From: Sphaerisporangium sp.
GTDB lineage: Bacteria; Actinomycetota; Actinomycetes; Streptosporangiales; Streptosporangiaceae
Direction of reading: 5' to 3'
Assembly: GCA_025964675.1 (NCBI GenBank)
Contig: JAOPYI010000115.1
Span: 25,221 to 89,220, forward strand
Length of the DNA: 64,000 nt
Under the pieces are notes generated by a model. It ran no database searches. It was not told where the DNA came from and saw only the letters and a program-made list of their open reading frames with translations. Below are positions 52,042-62,693 of this stretch, one piece after another; positions within the stretch are counted from its first letter, which is position 1; each line of letters begins with the position of its first letter. The position numbers and the translations under genes are program-made.

Positions 52042-53760
52042 GTGAAAACCTCTCATACGCGCCTTCACTGTGCGCTCCGGCACGCGCTCGCCGGTCTGTC
52101 CGTGCTCGCCTTGTCAGCTTCGGCCGTCGCCGTCCAGAACGGGACCGCGACGGCGGCGTCCGGTACTCCCGGAGTGCCGCGGGCTCCGAAGGTCGTCTTC
52201 GCCGAGGACTTCGAGAACGGCCTGGGCGCCACGCCCATCGCCGTCACCCGCTACACCGGAGCGGCGCCCACCGCCCAGACCTACAAGGCCGATCCGGTCT
52301 GGCTCGTGAACTGCAACGGCTGGATCGCCTCTCAGAAGGCCGCGGCCGAGCCTCCGGGCGCCGGCTGCGGCGGGTGGTGGACGTCGGTGAAGCAACTGGC
52401 CGGCACACTGGGCCAGTGGGCGGGCGGCGACCCGGCGACCAACCACGCCGTCACGGCGTACACCAACGCCGACCCGGGCCCGAACAAGACCCAGCTCGAG
52501 GCCGTCACACCCGTCGGCATCGGCGCTTCCAAGCGGTTCCTGACGTTCTCCGTCGACGCCGCCGAGGTCAACTGCTACGCCAACCACGCCAAGCTGGGCT
52601 TCTACCTGATGGACGGGGCGACGGCGGTTCCGACCTTCACCACGCCGATCGAGCCGTGCGCCCACCCGGCGAAGACCCTGAACGGCATCGGCGTCGGCAC
52701 CTACACCAGCGACAGCCCGGTGCTCTTCAACGGTTCCACGGTCGGGCTCCGGCTGGTCAACTTCCAGGGCAGCGGTTACGGCAACGACGCCGCGTACGAC
52801 AACGTGCGCATCCTCGACGTCACACCGCAGCTCGACACCGGGTACAGCCCCGCGTCGGCGGAGGTCGGCGCCACCTCGACGCTGACGTTCACCATCACCA
52901 ACACCAGCGAGCTCGCGGTGAAGAAGGGCTGGTCTTTCACAGAGAAGCTGCCCACCGGCCTGGAGGTCGCGGCCACCGCCCCTGCGTCCGACTGCGCGGC
53001 CACGACGGTCACCGCCCCCGCGGGCGGCGGGCAGATCGGCGTGACGGGAACGTTGCCCGCCGGCAAGGCTTCCTGCACCGCCAAGGTCGCGGTGACATCC
53101 GCGAAGGCCCGCACCTACACCACCTGCGCCGAGGACCTGACCGGCTCAGCCGGGCTCAACCCGCCCGGGTGCGCCTCGGTGAAGTTCGTACCGCCCGTGC
53201 TGGTGTTCGACGCGCACGCGCACGGCGGCCGCGTCACCGCCCCGCTGGTCAACGTCACGCCGCTCTCGCCGTCCGACGTCTCCTGCGCTCAGACCCCCGC
53301 GACCGACGCCCACACGCTGGCCGGCGCCACGCTGCCGGGCCTCGGCTCGCTGGGGATCGTCACCACCAAGGCCTCGGGCACGGTCGACCCGGCCGGGCTC
53401 CGCACGGCCACGGCCACGGCCAAGACGGCTCGCCTCCGCCTGCTCGGCGGAGTCGTCTCAGCGGACGAGATCACCTCGACGGCGACGGCCCGCGACGACG
53501 ACTCCGGGCACGTGGGCGTCGCCGGTCAGGTCGATCTCACCAACCTCAAGGTCAACGGCGTCTCCATCGTCGACCCCAAGGTCAACCTGGTGATCGACGT
53601 CCCGCTGGTGGCCAGGATCGTGATCAACGAGCGCGTGGCGACCCCCGAGGGCATCGTGGTCAACGCCGTCCACGTCCGCACGCTGGCGGGGGTCGACATC
53701 GTGATCAGCCATGCCAGGGCCTCGCTGACCGTCCCCGGAAAGCCCTGCCCGGTCCTCTGA
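52042..53760 (+). CDS. Secreted protein, choice-of-anchor/DUF11-like
   Basis: 572 residues. A signal peptide (about residues 1-39, ending SASAVAVQNGTATAAS) is followed by an N-terminal lectin-like/choice-of-anchor domain (to ~250, with VVFAEDFENGLG and four scattered Cys), a DUF11-like segment (about 265-385, VGATSTLTFTITNTSELAVKKG) and a C-terminal choice-of-anchor-P-like domain ending ISHARASLTVPGKPCPVL. No LPXTG or membrane anchor is seen. GTG 52042 follows AAAGGA. The protein probably sits outside the cell wall; function unknown. Confidence 0.72.
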   Translation: MKTSHTRLHCALRHALAGLSVLALSASAVAVQNGTATAASGTPGVPRAPKVVFAEDFENGLGATPIAVTRYTGAAPTAQTYKADPVWLVNCNGWIASQKAAAEPPGAGCGGWWTSVKQLAGTLGQWAGGDPATNHAVTAYTNADPGPNKTQLEAVTPVGIGASKRFLTFSVDAAEVNCYANHAKLGFYLMDGATAVPTFTTPIEPCAHPAKTLNGIGVGTYTSDSPVLFNGSTVGLRLVNFQGSGYGNDAAYDNVRILDVTPQLDTGYSPASAEVGATSTLTFTITNTSELAVKKGWSFTEKLPTGLEVAATAPASDCAATTVTAPAGGGQIGVTGTLPAGKASCTAKVAVTSAKARTYTTCAEDLTGSAGLNPPGCASVKFVPPVLVFDAHAHGGRVTAPLVNVTPLSPSDVSCAQTPATDAHTLAGATLPGLGSLGIVTTKASGTVDPAGLRTATATAKTARLRLLGGVVSADEITSTATARDDDSGHVGVAGQVDLTNLKVNGVSIVDPKVNLVIDVPLVARIVINERVATPEGIVVNAVHVRTLAGVDIVISHARASLTVPGKPCPVL

Positions 53761-53770
53761 CCGCCTTCGC

Positions 53771-53812
53771 CCGACACGGGTGGCCTGCCGGGCACCGGCA
53801 CACCCGTGTCGG
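53771..53812 (+). terminator. Terminator of the secreted-protein gene
   Basis: A perfect 12-bp stem, CCGACACGGGTG (53771-53782) with CACCCGTGTCGG (53801-53812), and 18-nt loop, 10 nt past the stop. Confidence 0.75.
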
Positions 53813-53940
53813 TGCCTCGCGGTGTGGGACTTGTCTGCGCTTAGTGTGAGAAGGACCGTACGGGTACAACGGTGGCGCGCAGCCTCTGCGCACCTCAAGG
53901 CGACCAGAATGTACGCACCGCGTACGCAGGGGAGATCGTG

Positions 53941-55911
53941 ATGAACCGGCTGAAGAACGCGACGAGCCCGTATCTGCTCCAGCACGCGGACAACCCCGTC
54001 GAGTGGTTCGAATGGGGTGAGGAGGCCTTCGCTGAGGCGCGGCGGCGCGATGTGCCGCTGCTTGTCTCCATCGGATACTCGGCCTGTCACTGGTGTCATG
54101 TCATGGCCCACGAGTCGTTCGAGCACGCGGCGACCGCCCAGATGATGAACCAGCGGTTCGTCAACGTCAAGGTCGACCGCGAGGAGCGTCCCGACGTGGA
54201 CGCCGTCTACATGAGCGCCACCACGGCCATGACCGGCCAGGGCGGCTGGCCGATGACGGTGTTCGCCACGCCAGAGGGCCATCCGTTCTACGCCGGCACG
54301 TACTTCCCCCGGCAGCAGTTCCAGCGGCTCGTCGACGGGGTGTCACAGGCGTGGGCGAAAGACCGGGAAGCGGTGCTCTCGCAGGGGTCGAAGGTGGTGG
54401 AGGCACTCAGCGAGAGCGCCGCGCTGCCCGGAGGGCCACTGCCGACCGCCGAGACGACCGTGCGAGCCGTGGACGATCTCGCCAAGGGCTTCGACCCGGT
54501 TCGTGGCGGTTTCGGCGGCGCGCCCAAGTTCCCGCCTTCCATGGTGCTGGAGTTCCTGCTCAGGCACGGCACCCCCGACGCCATGGCGATGGCCGAGAAG
54601 ACCCTTGACGCCATGGCCCGTGGCGGCATGTACGACCAGCTCGGCGGGGGCTTCGCCCGCTACAGCGTGGACGCCGCGTGGGTGGTGCCCCACTTCGAGA
54701 AGATGCTGTACGACAACGCGCTGCTGCTGCGGGTCTACACCCACTGGTGGCGGTCCACGGGGTCCCCGCTTGCCAGGCGTGTGGCCCTGGAGACCGCCGA
54801 CTGGCTGCTCCGCGAGATGCGCACCCCTGAAGGTGGTTTCGCCTCAGCGCTCGACGCCGACAGCGAAGGCGTGGAGGGCAAGTTCTACGTCTGGACGCCC
54901 GCCGAGCTGCGCGAGGTGCTCGGCGAGGAGCGCGGCGCCTGGGCCGCCTCGGTCTTCGAGGTAACGGGCGCGGGCACGTTCGAGCACGGCGCGTCCGTGC
55001 TCCAGCTGCTGTCCGACCCCGACGATCGCGCCCTGCTCGACGACGTTCGCGCGACCCTGCTCACCGCCCGTTCTGTCCGGGTGCGTCCCGGCAGGGACGA
55101 CAAGGTGGTGGCCGCCTGGAACGGACTCGCCATCGCGGCGCTCGCCGAGGCAGGTGCCCTGTTCGACCGCCACGACCTCGTCGACGCGGCCCGTACGGCC
55201 GCCGAGCTGCTCGACACGGTGCACCTCGACGGGCCCCGGCTGTCACGCACCTCGCGAGACGGGCGGGCGGGGTCCAATGCCGGGGTGCTGGAGGACTACG
55301 CCGACGTCGCCGAGGGGTTCCTCGCCCTGTACGGGGTCACGGGTGAGGCCCGCTGGTTCGATCGGGCCGGTTCGCTGCTCGACACGGTGCTCGACAGGTT
55401 CCCCGACGGGTCCGGCGGGTTCTTCGACACCGCCGACGACGGCGAGCGGCTGTTCCAGCGTCCGCGGGACCCCACCGACAACGCCACGCCGTCCGGGCAG
55501 TTCGCGGCGGCCGGCGCCCTGCTGTCGTACGGTGCCCTGACCGGGTCGGCGCGCCACCGCGATGCCGCCGAGGCGGCCGTGGGCACGGTGTCGGTGCTCG
55601 CCGACCGGCACGCCAGGTTCGCCGGATGGGGGCTCGCGGTCGCCGAGGCCGCCCTGGCCGGGCCGGTGGAGGTCGCGATCACCGGGCCCGTGGACGACCC
55701 GCGCACCACCGCCCTGCACCGGGCCGCGCTCATGGCCGGAGTCCCCGGCACCGTCATCGCGCTCGGCGACGGAGGCGTGCCGCTGATGGAGGGCCGCGGC
55801 CTGGTCGGCGGCGAACCTGCCGCGTACGTATGCCGGCACTTCACCTGCCAGGCCCCCGTCACCTCCCCCGCCGACCTGACCCGGGAGCTACTCGGCGCGA
55901 CCGCCCGCTGA
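53941..55911 (+). CDS. Thioredoxin domain-containing protein (DUF255, YyaL/SSP411 type)
   Basis: 656 residues. N-terminal thioredoxin-like domain with [16 protein letters not shown] and a CxxC-like CHWC (C49-C52), then an (alpha/alpha)6 glycosidase-like barrel with [49 protein letters not shown] and [21 protein letters not shown]. These are the hallmarks of DUF255/spermatogenesis-associated 20 proteins, whose activity is unproven. ATG 53941 is preceded by GGGGAG; GTG 53938 is a possible start. M. tuberculosis has it near mca as well (Rv1084). Confidence 0.92.
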   Translation: MNRLKNATSPYLLQHADNPVEWFEWGEEAFAEARRRDVPLLVSIGYSACHWCHVMAHESFEHAATAQMMNQRFVNVKVDREERPDVDAVYMSATTAMTGQGGWPMTVFATPEGHPFYAGTYFPRQQFQRLVDGVSQAWAKDREAVLSQGSKVVEALSESAALPGGPLPTAETTVRAVDDLAKGFDPVRGGFGGAPKFPPSMVLEFLLRHGTPDAMAMAEKTLDAMARGGMYDQLGGGFARYSVDAAWVVPHFEKMLYDNALLLRVYTHWWRSTGSPLARRVALETADWLLREMRTPEGGFASALDADSEGVEGKFYVWTPAELREVLGEERGAWAASVFEVTGAGTFEHGASVLQLLSDPDDRALLDDVRATLLTARSVRVRPGRDDKVVAAWNGLAIAALAEAGALFDRHDLVDAARTAAELLDTVHLDGPRLSRTSRDGRAGSNAGVLEDYADVAEGFLALYGVTGEARWFDRAGSLLDTVLDRFPDGSGGFFDTADDGERLFQRPRDPTDNATPSGQFAAAGALLSYGALTGSARHRDAAEAAVGTVSVLADRHARFAGWGLAVAEAALAGPVEVAITGPVDDPRTTALHRAALMAGVPGTVIALGDGGVPLMEGRGLVGGEPAAYVCRHFTCQAPVTSPADLTRELLGATAR

Positions 55912-55940
55912 GGCCTCCGCACGAGGACCACCACGCGCTT

Positions 55941-58067
55941 TCAGCCGGGTGGGGGTGGGGTTTCGATGGGCTGATCATTCGGGGGGAGGGGGACGGTGCC
56001 GTCGGGGCCGGGGGTCGGATCGGGGCTTCCGGTGGTGTCGGGGGTCGCCGCAGGCGGGGTGCCGGACGACTGCGGGGCCGGCGTGGCGGGGGTGTTGTCG
56101 CCCTGAGGCGCACCGTTGGTCGCCCCGCCGCCCCAGCCGTTCCCGTTGCCGCCCCAGCCGTTGCCGTTGAAGCCGCCGTTCCAGTCGTTGTAGTACGGGT
56201 CGTACGACGAGGACCCGGGGAAGTCCATCACCGGCTTGCCCGACATCGCCTCGGACATGAACGCGCGCCAGACCTGCGCGGGCAGGGACCCGCCGAACAG
56301 CGCGCCGTATCCAGGCACGCTCACCGTCTTGTTGTCGTCGCGGAACATGTTCACGGCGGTCGACAGCTGCGGGGTGAACCCCACGAACCAGACCGCGCTG
56401 GCGGAGTCGCTGGTGCCGGTCTTGCCTGCCGCGGGGCGGTCGTACAGCCGGGCGGCCGTGCCCGTGCCCCCCTCGACCACCTGCTCCATCGCGAACGTCG
56501 CGTCCGCGGCCGTCCGCTCGCTGTACGCGCGTACGCCCTGAGCGGTGAACTTCCTGGTGTTGTCCTTGGCGTCGGTCACCGAGCGGATGACGTGCGCTTC
56601 CTTGTGGACGCCGTTGGCCGCGAACGTGCCGAACCCGGAGGCCTGCTGCACCGCGCTCACCGACGCCGTGCCGAGCGGGAACGTCGGGTAGTCCTTCTGC
56701 CGGGCGATCTGGTCGGCCGGGATCCCCGCGGCCTCGGCCGCCTGGGCGACCTTCTTCAGCCCGACCTTCTGCGCGAGGTCGACGAAGGCGGTGTTCACCG
56801 AGTTGCGCGTCGCCTCGACCAGGTCGATGGAGCCGTAGGACGTGCCGCCCGCATTGGGGATCGGGTCCTTGGCGGAGGCCACCCGTATCGGCGAGTCGCC
56901 GTTGACCCGGGTGTTCAGGTCGAAGCCGTTCTGCAGGGCGGCGGCCAGCGTGTACGGCTTGAAGGTGGACCCGGCCTGGACCTTCGCGGAGAACGCGTTG
57001 TCGTACTGGTTGGCCCCGTAGTCCTTGCCGCCGTAGAAGGCCATGACCTCACCGGTGTTCGGATCGACAGCGGCGAGGCCCGTGCGGACCTTGTTGGAGG
57101 TGTCCGAGGGCAGGGTCTCCTCGACGGCGCGCTGGGCGGCGGCCATCAGGCTCTTGTCGAACGTCGTCGTGATCTTGAGACCACCCTGCTGGATGTCCTC
57201 GTCGGAGTAGCCCCGGCGGTTCAGCTCCGCCCAGACCTGGGCCAGGATGTAGCCCTTCTGGGAGTTGGCCGAGAGCGGGTTCTTGATCTTCGCGAGCTTC
57301 GGGAAGGTCATCGCCGCGGCCTGTGACGGATCTAGCGAGCGGGTCTGCACCATGGCCGCGACCACGGCCTGCCAGCGGGCCTTGGCGGCGTCCAGGTCGG
57401 CGCCCTTGGGCGCGGCGAACCGTGACGGCTGCTGGATCACCGCGGCGAGGTAGGCACCCTGGGACGGCGTCAGCTTGCCGACGTCCTTGCCGAAGTACGC
57501 CTGGGCGGCCGCCTGGATGCCGTAGGCGCCGCGGCCGAAGTAGATCGTGTTGAGGTACTGCTCCAGCACCCAGGACTTCGACTTGGACCGATCCACCTTC
57601 AAAGCGATCATGATCTCTTTGAACTTGCGCGTGGCCGACCGCTCCTGGCTGAGCCCGCTGTAGTAGTTGCGGACGAGCTGCTGGGTGATGGTGGAACCGC
57701 CCTGCACCTGGCTGCCGGTGACGGTGGACCACATGGCACGAGCCGTGCCCTGCAAGGAGACGCCTTGATCCTGGTAAAAAGTCCGGTTTTCGACGGATAT
57801 GACCGCATCGCGTACCGATTTCGGCACCTGGTCCAGCGAGACGTTCTTTCGGTTCACACCCTGCCTGGTGAGCACCGTCTTGCCGTCGCGGTAGTAGATG
57901 AGCGAGCCCTGCGCGGTCGCGAACTTCTGGGTGGTGTCGGGAATCGGTGTCAGAGCCCAGACCACCCCGACCATGGCCGCGAGGCCGAGGACGACGATGC
58001 CACCGGCGATGATGAATCGGTGGAGAAGACGACGCCTCGACCGGCGCTTCTTCTCTGCGTCCCGCAC
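55941..58067 (-). CDS. Bifunctional penicillin-binding protein (class A)
   Basis: 708 residues. A short basic cytoplasmic tail, membrane helix at about 18-40, GT51 transglycosylase (SVENRTFYQDQGVSLQG with the catalytic Glu, QGGSTITQQLVRNYY), then a transpeptidase with active-site AGSTFKPYT (SxxK), RNSVNTAF (SxN) and AAGKTGTSDS (KTGT). The C-terminus is a long Gly/Asn/Pro-rich tail with GNGWGG repeats. It polymerises and cross-links peptidoglycan. GTG 58067 is preceded by GGGGGG; the frame is open further up but not homologous. Confidence 0.94.
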   Translation of the reverse strand: MRDAEKKRRSRRRLLHRFIIAGGIVVLGLAAMVGVVWALTPIPDTTQKFATAQGSLIYYRDGKTVLTRQGVNRKNVSLDQVPKSVRDAVISVENRTFYQDQGVSLQGTARAMWSTVTGSQVQGGSTITQQLVRNYYSGLSQERSATRKFKEIMIALKVDRSKSKSWVLEQYLNTIYFGRGAYGIQAAAQAYFGKDVGKLTPSQGAYLAAVIQQPSRFAAPKGADLDAAKARWQAVVAAMVQTRSLDPSQAAAMTFPKLAKIKNPLSANSQKGYILAQVWAELNRRGYSDEDIQQGGLKITTTFDKSLMAAAQRAVEETLPSDTSNKVRTGLAAVDPNTGEVMAFYGGKDYGANQYDNAFSAKVQAGSTFKPYTLAAALQNGFDLNTRVNGDSPIRVASAKDPIPNAGGTSYGSIDLVEATRNSVNTAFVDLAQKVGLKKVAQAAEAAGIPADQIARQKDYPTFPLGTASVSAVQQASGFGTFAANGVHKEAHVIRSVTDAKDNTRKFTAQGVRAYSERTAADATFAMEQVVEGGTGTAARLYDRPAAGKTGTSDSASAVWFVGFTPQLSTAVNMFRDDNKTVSVPGYGALFGGSLPAQVWRAFMSEAMSGKPVMDFPGSSSYDPYYNDWNGGFNGNGWGGNGNGWGGGATNGAPQGDNTPATPAPQSSGTPPAATPDTTGSPDPTPGPDGTVPLPPNDQPIETPPPPG

Positions 58068-58291
58068 GGCGTAACCCCCCGATCTACTGCTCAGCAAACC
58101 CCCGTAAGCTGGGCGGATCGTCCACAGTAAACGATAGAGACCGGTGCTCCGCCCGTCGAGGGGCCGCACGGTTTCCGCATCGCACAGGTTCGCAGATTTC
58201 CAGCCCCTCGTATGCGACAGGCTCGCGGGTTCCCCGATCCGCGTACGACACCGACCTGCTGACTGCCACGTTTTCGTACAAACCGGCGTGG

Positions 58292-58771
58292 CTAACGGTC
58301 GGAGTGGCCGGGCGTGCCGGCGACCAGGGGGAGCACGCGGTAGGCGACCGGAGTGTCCAGCGCGATCACCGAGGACGTGCGCACCACCCCCTCGAGGTCC
58401 ACGATGAGGTCGATGACCCGTTGCAGGTCGGCATTGCTCCGCGCGACCACGCGGCACAGCATGTCACCGCCGCCGGTGATCGTGTGGACCTCCAGCACCT
58501 CCGGGATGGAGGCGAGCAGGCTCCCGACCGGGTCGTGGCCGCTGACCTGCCGTATCTGCAGGGTGACGAACGCGGTCACGTGGTAGCCGAGGGCGGCGGG
58601 GTCGACCTCCGGGCCGAACCCGGTGATCACACCGCTCTCCACGAGCCGGTCGAGCCTCGCCTGCACCGTGCCCCGCGCGACGCCGAGCCTCCGGGAGGCC
58701 TCGAGCACGCCCACGCGCGGCTCGGCGGCCAGCAGGGAGATGAGCCGTACGTCCAGCTCGTCAATCGTCAT
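58292..58771 (-). CDS. Lrp/AsnC family transcriptional regulator
   Basis: 159 residues. N-terminal winged HTH (IDELDVRLISLLAAEPRVGVLEASRRLGVARGTVQARLDRLVESGVITGF) and a C-terminal RAM (ligand-binding) domain with GGGDMLCRVVARSNADLQRVIDLIV. ATG 58771. Divergent from hppD with 102 bp between starts; an ATGTGC/GCACAT inverted repeat (58813-58845) lies in that gap. By arrangement it probably regulates hppD, perhaps in response to tyrosine or another aromatic acid. Confidence 0.9.
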   Translation of the reverse strand: MTIDELDVRLISLLAAEPRVGVLEASRRLGVARGTVQARLDRLVESGVITGFGPEVDPAALGYHVTAFVTLQIRQVSGHDPVGSLLASIPEVLEVHTITGGGDMLCRVVARSNADLQRVIDLIVDLEGVVRTSSVIALDTPVAYRVLPLVAGTPGHSDR

Positions 58772-58812
58772 GCTGTACAGCTTTACCCCCGACGTCGCTG
58801 AATCGCCAGGCA

Positions 58813-58845
58813 ATGTGCCTACCACTTTGGGTAACACTTGCACAT
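58813..58845. promoter_or_regulatory. Inverted repeat between the Lrp gene and hppD
   Basis: ATGTGC (58813-58818) and GCACAT (58840-58845), 21 nt apart. A possible Lrp-family target. Confidence 0.35.
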
Positions 58846-58849
58846 ATAG

Positions 58850-59974
<1,125 letters not shown>

Positions 59975-60009
59975 TCGTTTTTTGCGGGGCCCCGGCTTTG
60001 GGGTGAGGA

Positions 60010-60047
60010 CCTCCTGGCGATCAAGTACGCATGCGATCACCAGGAGG
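60010..60047 (+). promoter_or_regulatory. Hairpin covering the RDD ribosome-binding site
   Basis: 13-bp arms (60010-60022 with 60035-60047, one mismatch) and a 12-nt loop. The right arm holds the GGAGG ribosome-binding site of the RDD gene (60043-60047), so folding would hide it. Confidence 0.5.
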
Positions 60048-60057
60048 GTACGGCCCG

Positions 60058-60483
60058 ATGGGCTCACCGCCGGCCGGGCGGTGGAGGCGGCTGTTCGCCG
60101 GCGTCCTGGACCTCCTGATCGTGGGCCTGATCACGTCGCCGTTCTCCTCAACGGTTGCCCAGAGGATGCCCGACGGGGCGTTCGAGCTGGTCCACGTTGA
60201 AAACGGCGTGGTCGTCGCGATCGTCTGGTTCCTGTACTACTGGCTGCTGACGGCGTTCTGGCACGGCCAGACCGTGGGCAAGAAGCTGTTCCGGATGCGG
60301 GTCGTGCAGCATCCCACCCAGGAGCCGGTCACGCCGGGACAGGCGGCCGTCCGCGAGGCCGTGTACGGGATCTTCAGCCTGGTGTGTTGCCTTGGTCTGG
60401 TGGACCTGGTGTGGATCCTGTTCGACGGAAAGAAGCAGGCTTTGCATGACAAAGCCGCTTCGACCCTTGTCGTAGATGCCTGA
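60058..60483 (+). CDS. RDD family membrane protein
   Basis: 141 residues. The RDD signature appears near the N-terminus as GRWRRLFAGVLDLLIVG; three hydrophobic segments follow, with the family loop AFWHGQTVGKKLFRMRVV. The function of RDD proteins is mostly unknown; some affect ion balance. ATG 60058 is chosen because GGAGGG (60043-60048) lies 9 nt upstream; ATG 60031 lies in the loop of the hairpin just upstream. Its TGA overlaps the first base of ATG 60483 (a possible alternative M1 start). Confidence 0.85.
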   Translation: MGSPPAGRWRRLFAGVLDLLIVGLITSPFSSTVAQRMPDGAFELVHVENGVVVAIVWFLYYWLLTAFWHGQTVGKKLFRMRVVQHPTQEPVTPGQAAVREAVYGIFSLVCCLGLVDLVWILFDGKKQALHDKAASTLVVDA

Positions 60484-60515
60484 TGACCTGGCCTTTCTCG
60501 CGTAGGCTGCTCCGC

Positions 60516-61967
60516 ATGCAGCTCAAGGGGCCCACGCGGCTCACCACGGCCGTGCTGTCCGCGACAGTGCTCGGACTCAACGCCTGTTCCGCCTCGAACG
60601 GAGCGACGGCGCCGGGCGCGGCGCCCAGCGGCGGGAACGCCCAGGCCTCCGAGGTCAAGGCCGGCACGCCAGGCGCGGCGGGCATCGGCGACCCGGACTT
60701 CCCCACCGACGGCAACGGCGGGTACGACGTCGAGCACTACGGGCTGAAGCTGTCCTACGACCCGTCGGCCAAGCAGCTGTCAGGCACGGCGAGCGTCCAG
60801 GCCAAGGCCGTGCAGAACCTCTCGCGCTTCAACCTCGACCTGCACGGGTTCACCGTTCGCGAGGTGAGCATCGACCACAAGGCCGCGACGTTCACCAGGG
60901 AGGGTGACGAGCTCACCGTCAGCCCGGCCGCCGTGATCACCAAGGACACGGTGTTCACGGTCGCCGTCGACTACTCCGGCAAGCCGGAGCCGGTACGCAA
61001 CTCCTCCAACCTCGGCACCTACGGCTTCATCCCGACCAAGGACGGCGCGTTCGTCACCAGCGAGCCCAACGGTGCCAAGACCTGGTTCCCCTGCAACGAC
61101 CACCCGGCCGACAAGGCGACGTACGACTTCGACATAACGGTCCCCAAGGGCACCACGGTCGTCGCCAACGGCGAGCTGCGCGGCGAGCCGGTGACCTCCG
61201 GAGCCACCTCGACCTTCGCCTGGCGCGAGGCCCACCCGATGGCGACCTACCTCGCGACGATCACGCTGGGCAAGTTCGACGTCAGGACAGGCAAGAGCGC
61301 CGGCGGCATCCCGGTGTACGCCGCGACCGACCCGGCGTTCCGGCACAACCTCGACTCCCTCTACTCGACGTCCGCCAAGGTGACCGACTACTGGTCGAAG
61401 GTCTTCGGGCCCTACCCCTTCTCCTCCACAGGCGGCGTGATCGACGACTTCTCCACCGGTTACGCCCTGGAGAACCAGACCAAGCCGATGTACGGCGGGT
61501 TCGAGCCGGATCAGAGCATCATCGCCCACGAGCTCGCCCACCAGTGGTTCGGCGACAGCCTCACCATCACCCGGTGGAAGGACCTGTGGCTCAACGAGGG
61601 CTTCGCGACGTACGCCGAATGGCTCTGGAGCGAGCACAACGCCGGCCTGACCGCCGAGAAGACCTTCCAGGACTACTACTCCGCCAAGAACGCCCCGATC
61701 TGGAGATACCCTCCGGGCGTGGCCCAGCGGCAGGACCTGTTCAACACCTCCGTGTACGTCCGGGGCGCCATGACGTTGCAGGCCCTGCGCAAGCGCATCG
61801 GCGACCAGACGTTCTTCAAGCTCCTGCGCACCTGGACGGCACAGCACAAGTACGGCAGCGTCACCACCGAGGAGTTCGTCCAGCTCTCGGAGAAGCTCTC
61901 CGGCAAGCAGCTCGGCGACCTGTTCGACGCCTGGCTGTTCAAGCCCCAGCGCCCAACACTCAACTGA
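60516..61967 (+). CDS. M1 family metallopeptidase (lipoprotein)
   Basis: 483 residues. N-terminal lipoprotein signal ending in the lipobox LNAC, so the enzyme is exported and lipid-anchored. The M1 zinc motif HELAHQWFGD starts at about residue 338 with the third ligand in LNEGFATYAEW, and EWR-EAH and GGVIDDFSTGYALENQT give the substrate region. It is probably an aminopeptidase. ATG 60516 is chosen because TAGGCT (60503-60508) is 7 nt upstream (leaderless); ATG 60483 would add 11 residues. Confidence 0.93.
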   Translation: MQLKGPTRLTTAVLSATVLGLNACSASNGATAPGAAPSGGNAQASEVKAGTPGAAGIGDPDFPTDGNGGYDVEHYGLKLSYDPSAKQLSGTASVQAKAVQNLSRFNLDLHGFTVREVSIDHKAATFTREGDELTVSPAAVITKDTVFTVAVDYSGKPEPVRNSSNLGTYGFIPTKDGAFVTSEPNGAKTWFPCNDHPADKATYDFDITVPKGTTVVANGELRGEPVTSGATSTFAWREAHPMATYLATITLGKFDVRTGKSAGGIPVYAATDPAFRHNLDSLYSTSAKVTDYWSKVFGPYPFSSTGGVIDDFSTGYALENQTKPMYGGFEPDQSIIAHELAHQWFGDSLTITRWKDLWLNEGFATYAEWLWSEHNAGLTAEKTFQDYYSAKNAPIWRYPPGVAQRQDLFNTSVYVRGAMTLQALRKRIGDQTFFKLLRTWTAQHKYGSVTTEEFVQLSEKLSGKQLGDLFDAWLFKPQRPTLN

Positions 61968-62003
61968 CCAGCGGCGTTCCCCTGCCACGAAAGACGAGTC
62001 CTA

Positions 62004-62600
62004 CTAGCGGATCACCCGGTACTTCATGTGCGTGACCAGTTCGGTGCTACGGGCGTCGAGGGGTTCGAGGGTGAGATCGTCAACGCCTTCGAAGAGTCGT
62101 TCTCCCGCGCCGAGGGTCACCGGGACGATGTGGAGCCGCAACTCATCGATGAGCCCAGCCGCGAGGCACTGGTTGATCGTGGCGGCCCCGCCGACGATGC
62201 AGACGTTCTCGCCGCCTGCCGCCGCACGCGCCTGCGCGAGTGCGGACTCGACCCCGTCCGTGACGAAGGTGAACGTCGTCCCGCCATGCATCGTCAGCGA
62301 CGTGCGTGGATGATGCGTGAGAACGAAGACGGGCGCGTGGTACGGGGGGTTGTCGCCCCACCACCCCTGCCAGGTCTCATCCCAGGCGCCACGGCCGGGG
62401 CCGAACATGTTGCGGCCCATGATGAAGGCTCCGGCCGAGGACAAGGCGTCGATCTCTACGGCGTTCACCTCGGGCTGCTCGAACATCCACCGATGAAGAC
62501 GGCCATCGACTCCTTCACCGAACGGGTTCTCGAGGCTCTGATTGGGACCCGCGACGAATCCGTCGAGGGAGACGGTGATCCCGCACGTTACTGCACTCAT
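62004..62600 (-). CDS. Dihydrofolate reductase family protein
   Basis: 198 residues. TCGITVSLDGFVAGPNQS at the N-terminus, SAGAFIMGRNMFGPGRGAWDETWQGWWGDNPPYHAPVFVLTHHPR in the middle and the GGAATINQCLAAGLIDELRLHIVPVTLGAGERLF end are typical of the YwjB/RibD-C-like branch of DHFR-fold reductases, not the folA enzyme. ATG 62600. It lies downstream of ilvA on the same strand with a 93-nt gap. Substrate unknown. Confidence 0.88.
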   Translation of the reverse strand: MSAVTCGITVSLDGFVAGPNQSLENPFGEGVDGRLHRWMFEQPEVNAVEIDALSSAGAFIMGRNMFGPGRGAWDETWQGWWGDNPPYHAPVFVLTHHPRTSLTMHGGTTFTFVTDGVESALAQARAAAGGENVCIVGGAATINQCLAAGLIDELRLHIVPVTLGAGERLFEGVDDLTLEPLDARSTELVTHMKYRVIR

Positions 62601-62693
62601 CGGAGTAATGATCCTTTTCCTGAGCGGACGACATGAGGGCGCACGTTGATCAGCACGGCGTTCGAAGGTCATAGCATCTGACCGGCAAGATGT

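Noticed and set aside
60031..60057. ATG at 60031 as the RDD start
   Set aside because: It lies in a hairpin loop ahead of the ribosome-binding site; ATG 60058 has the properly spaced GGAGGG.
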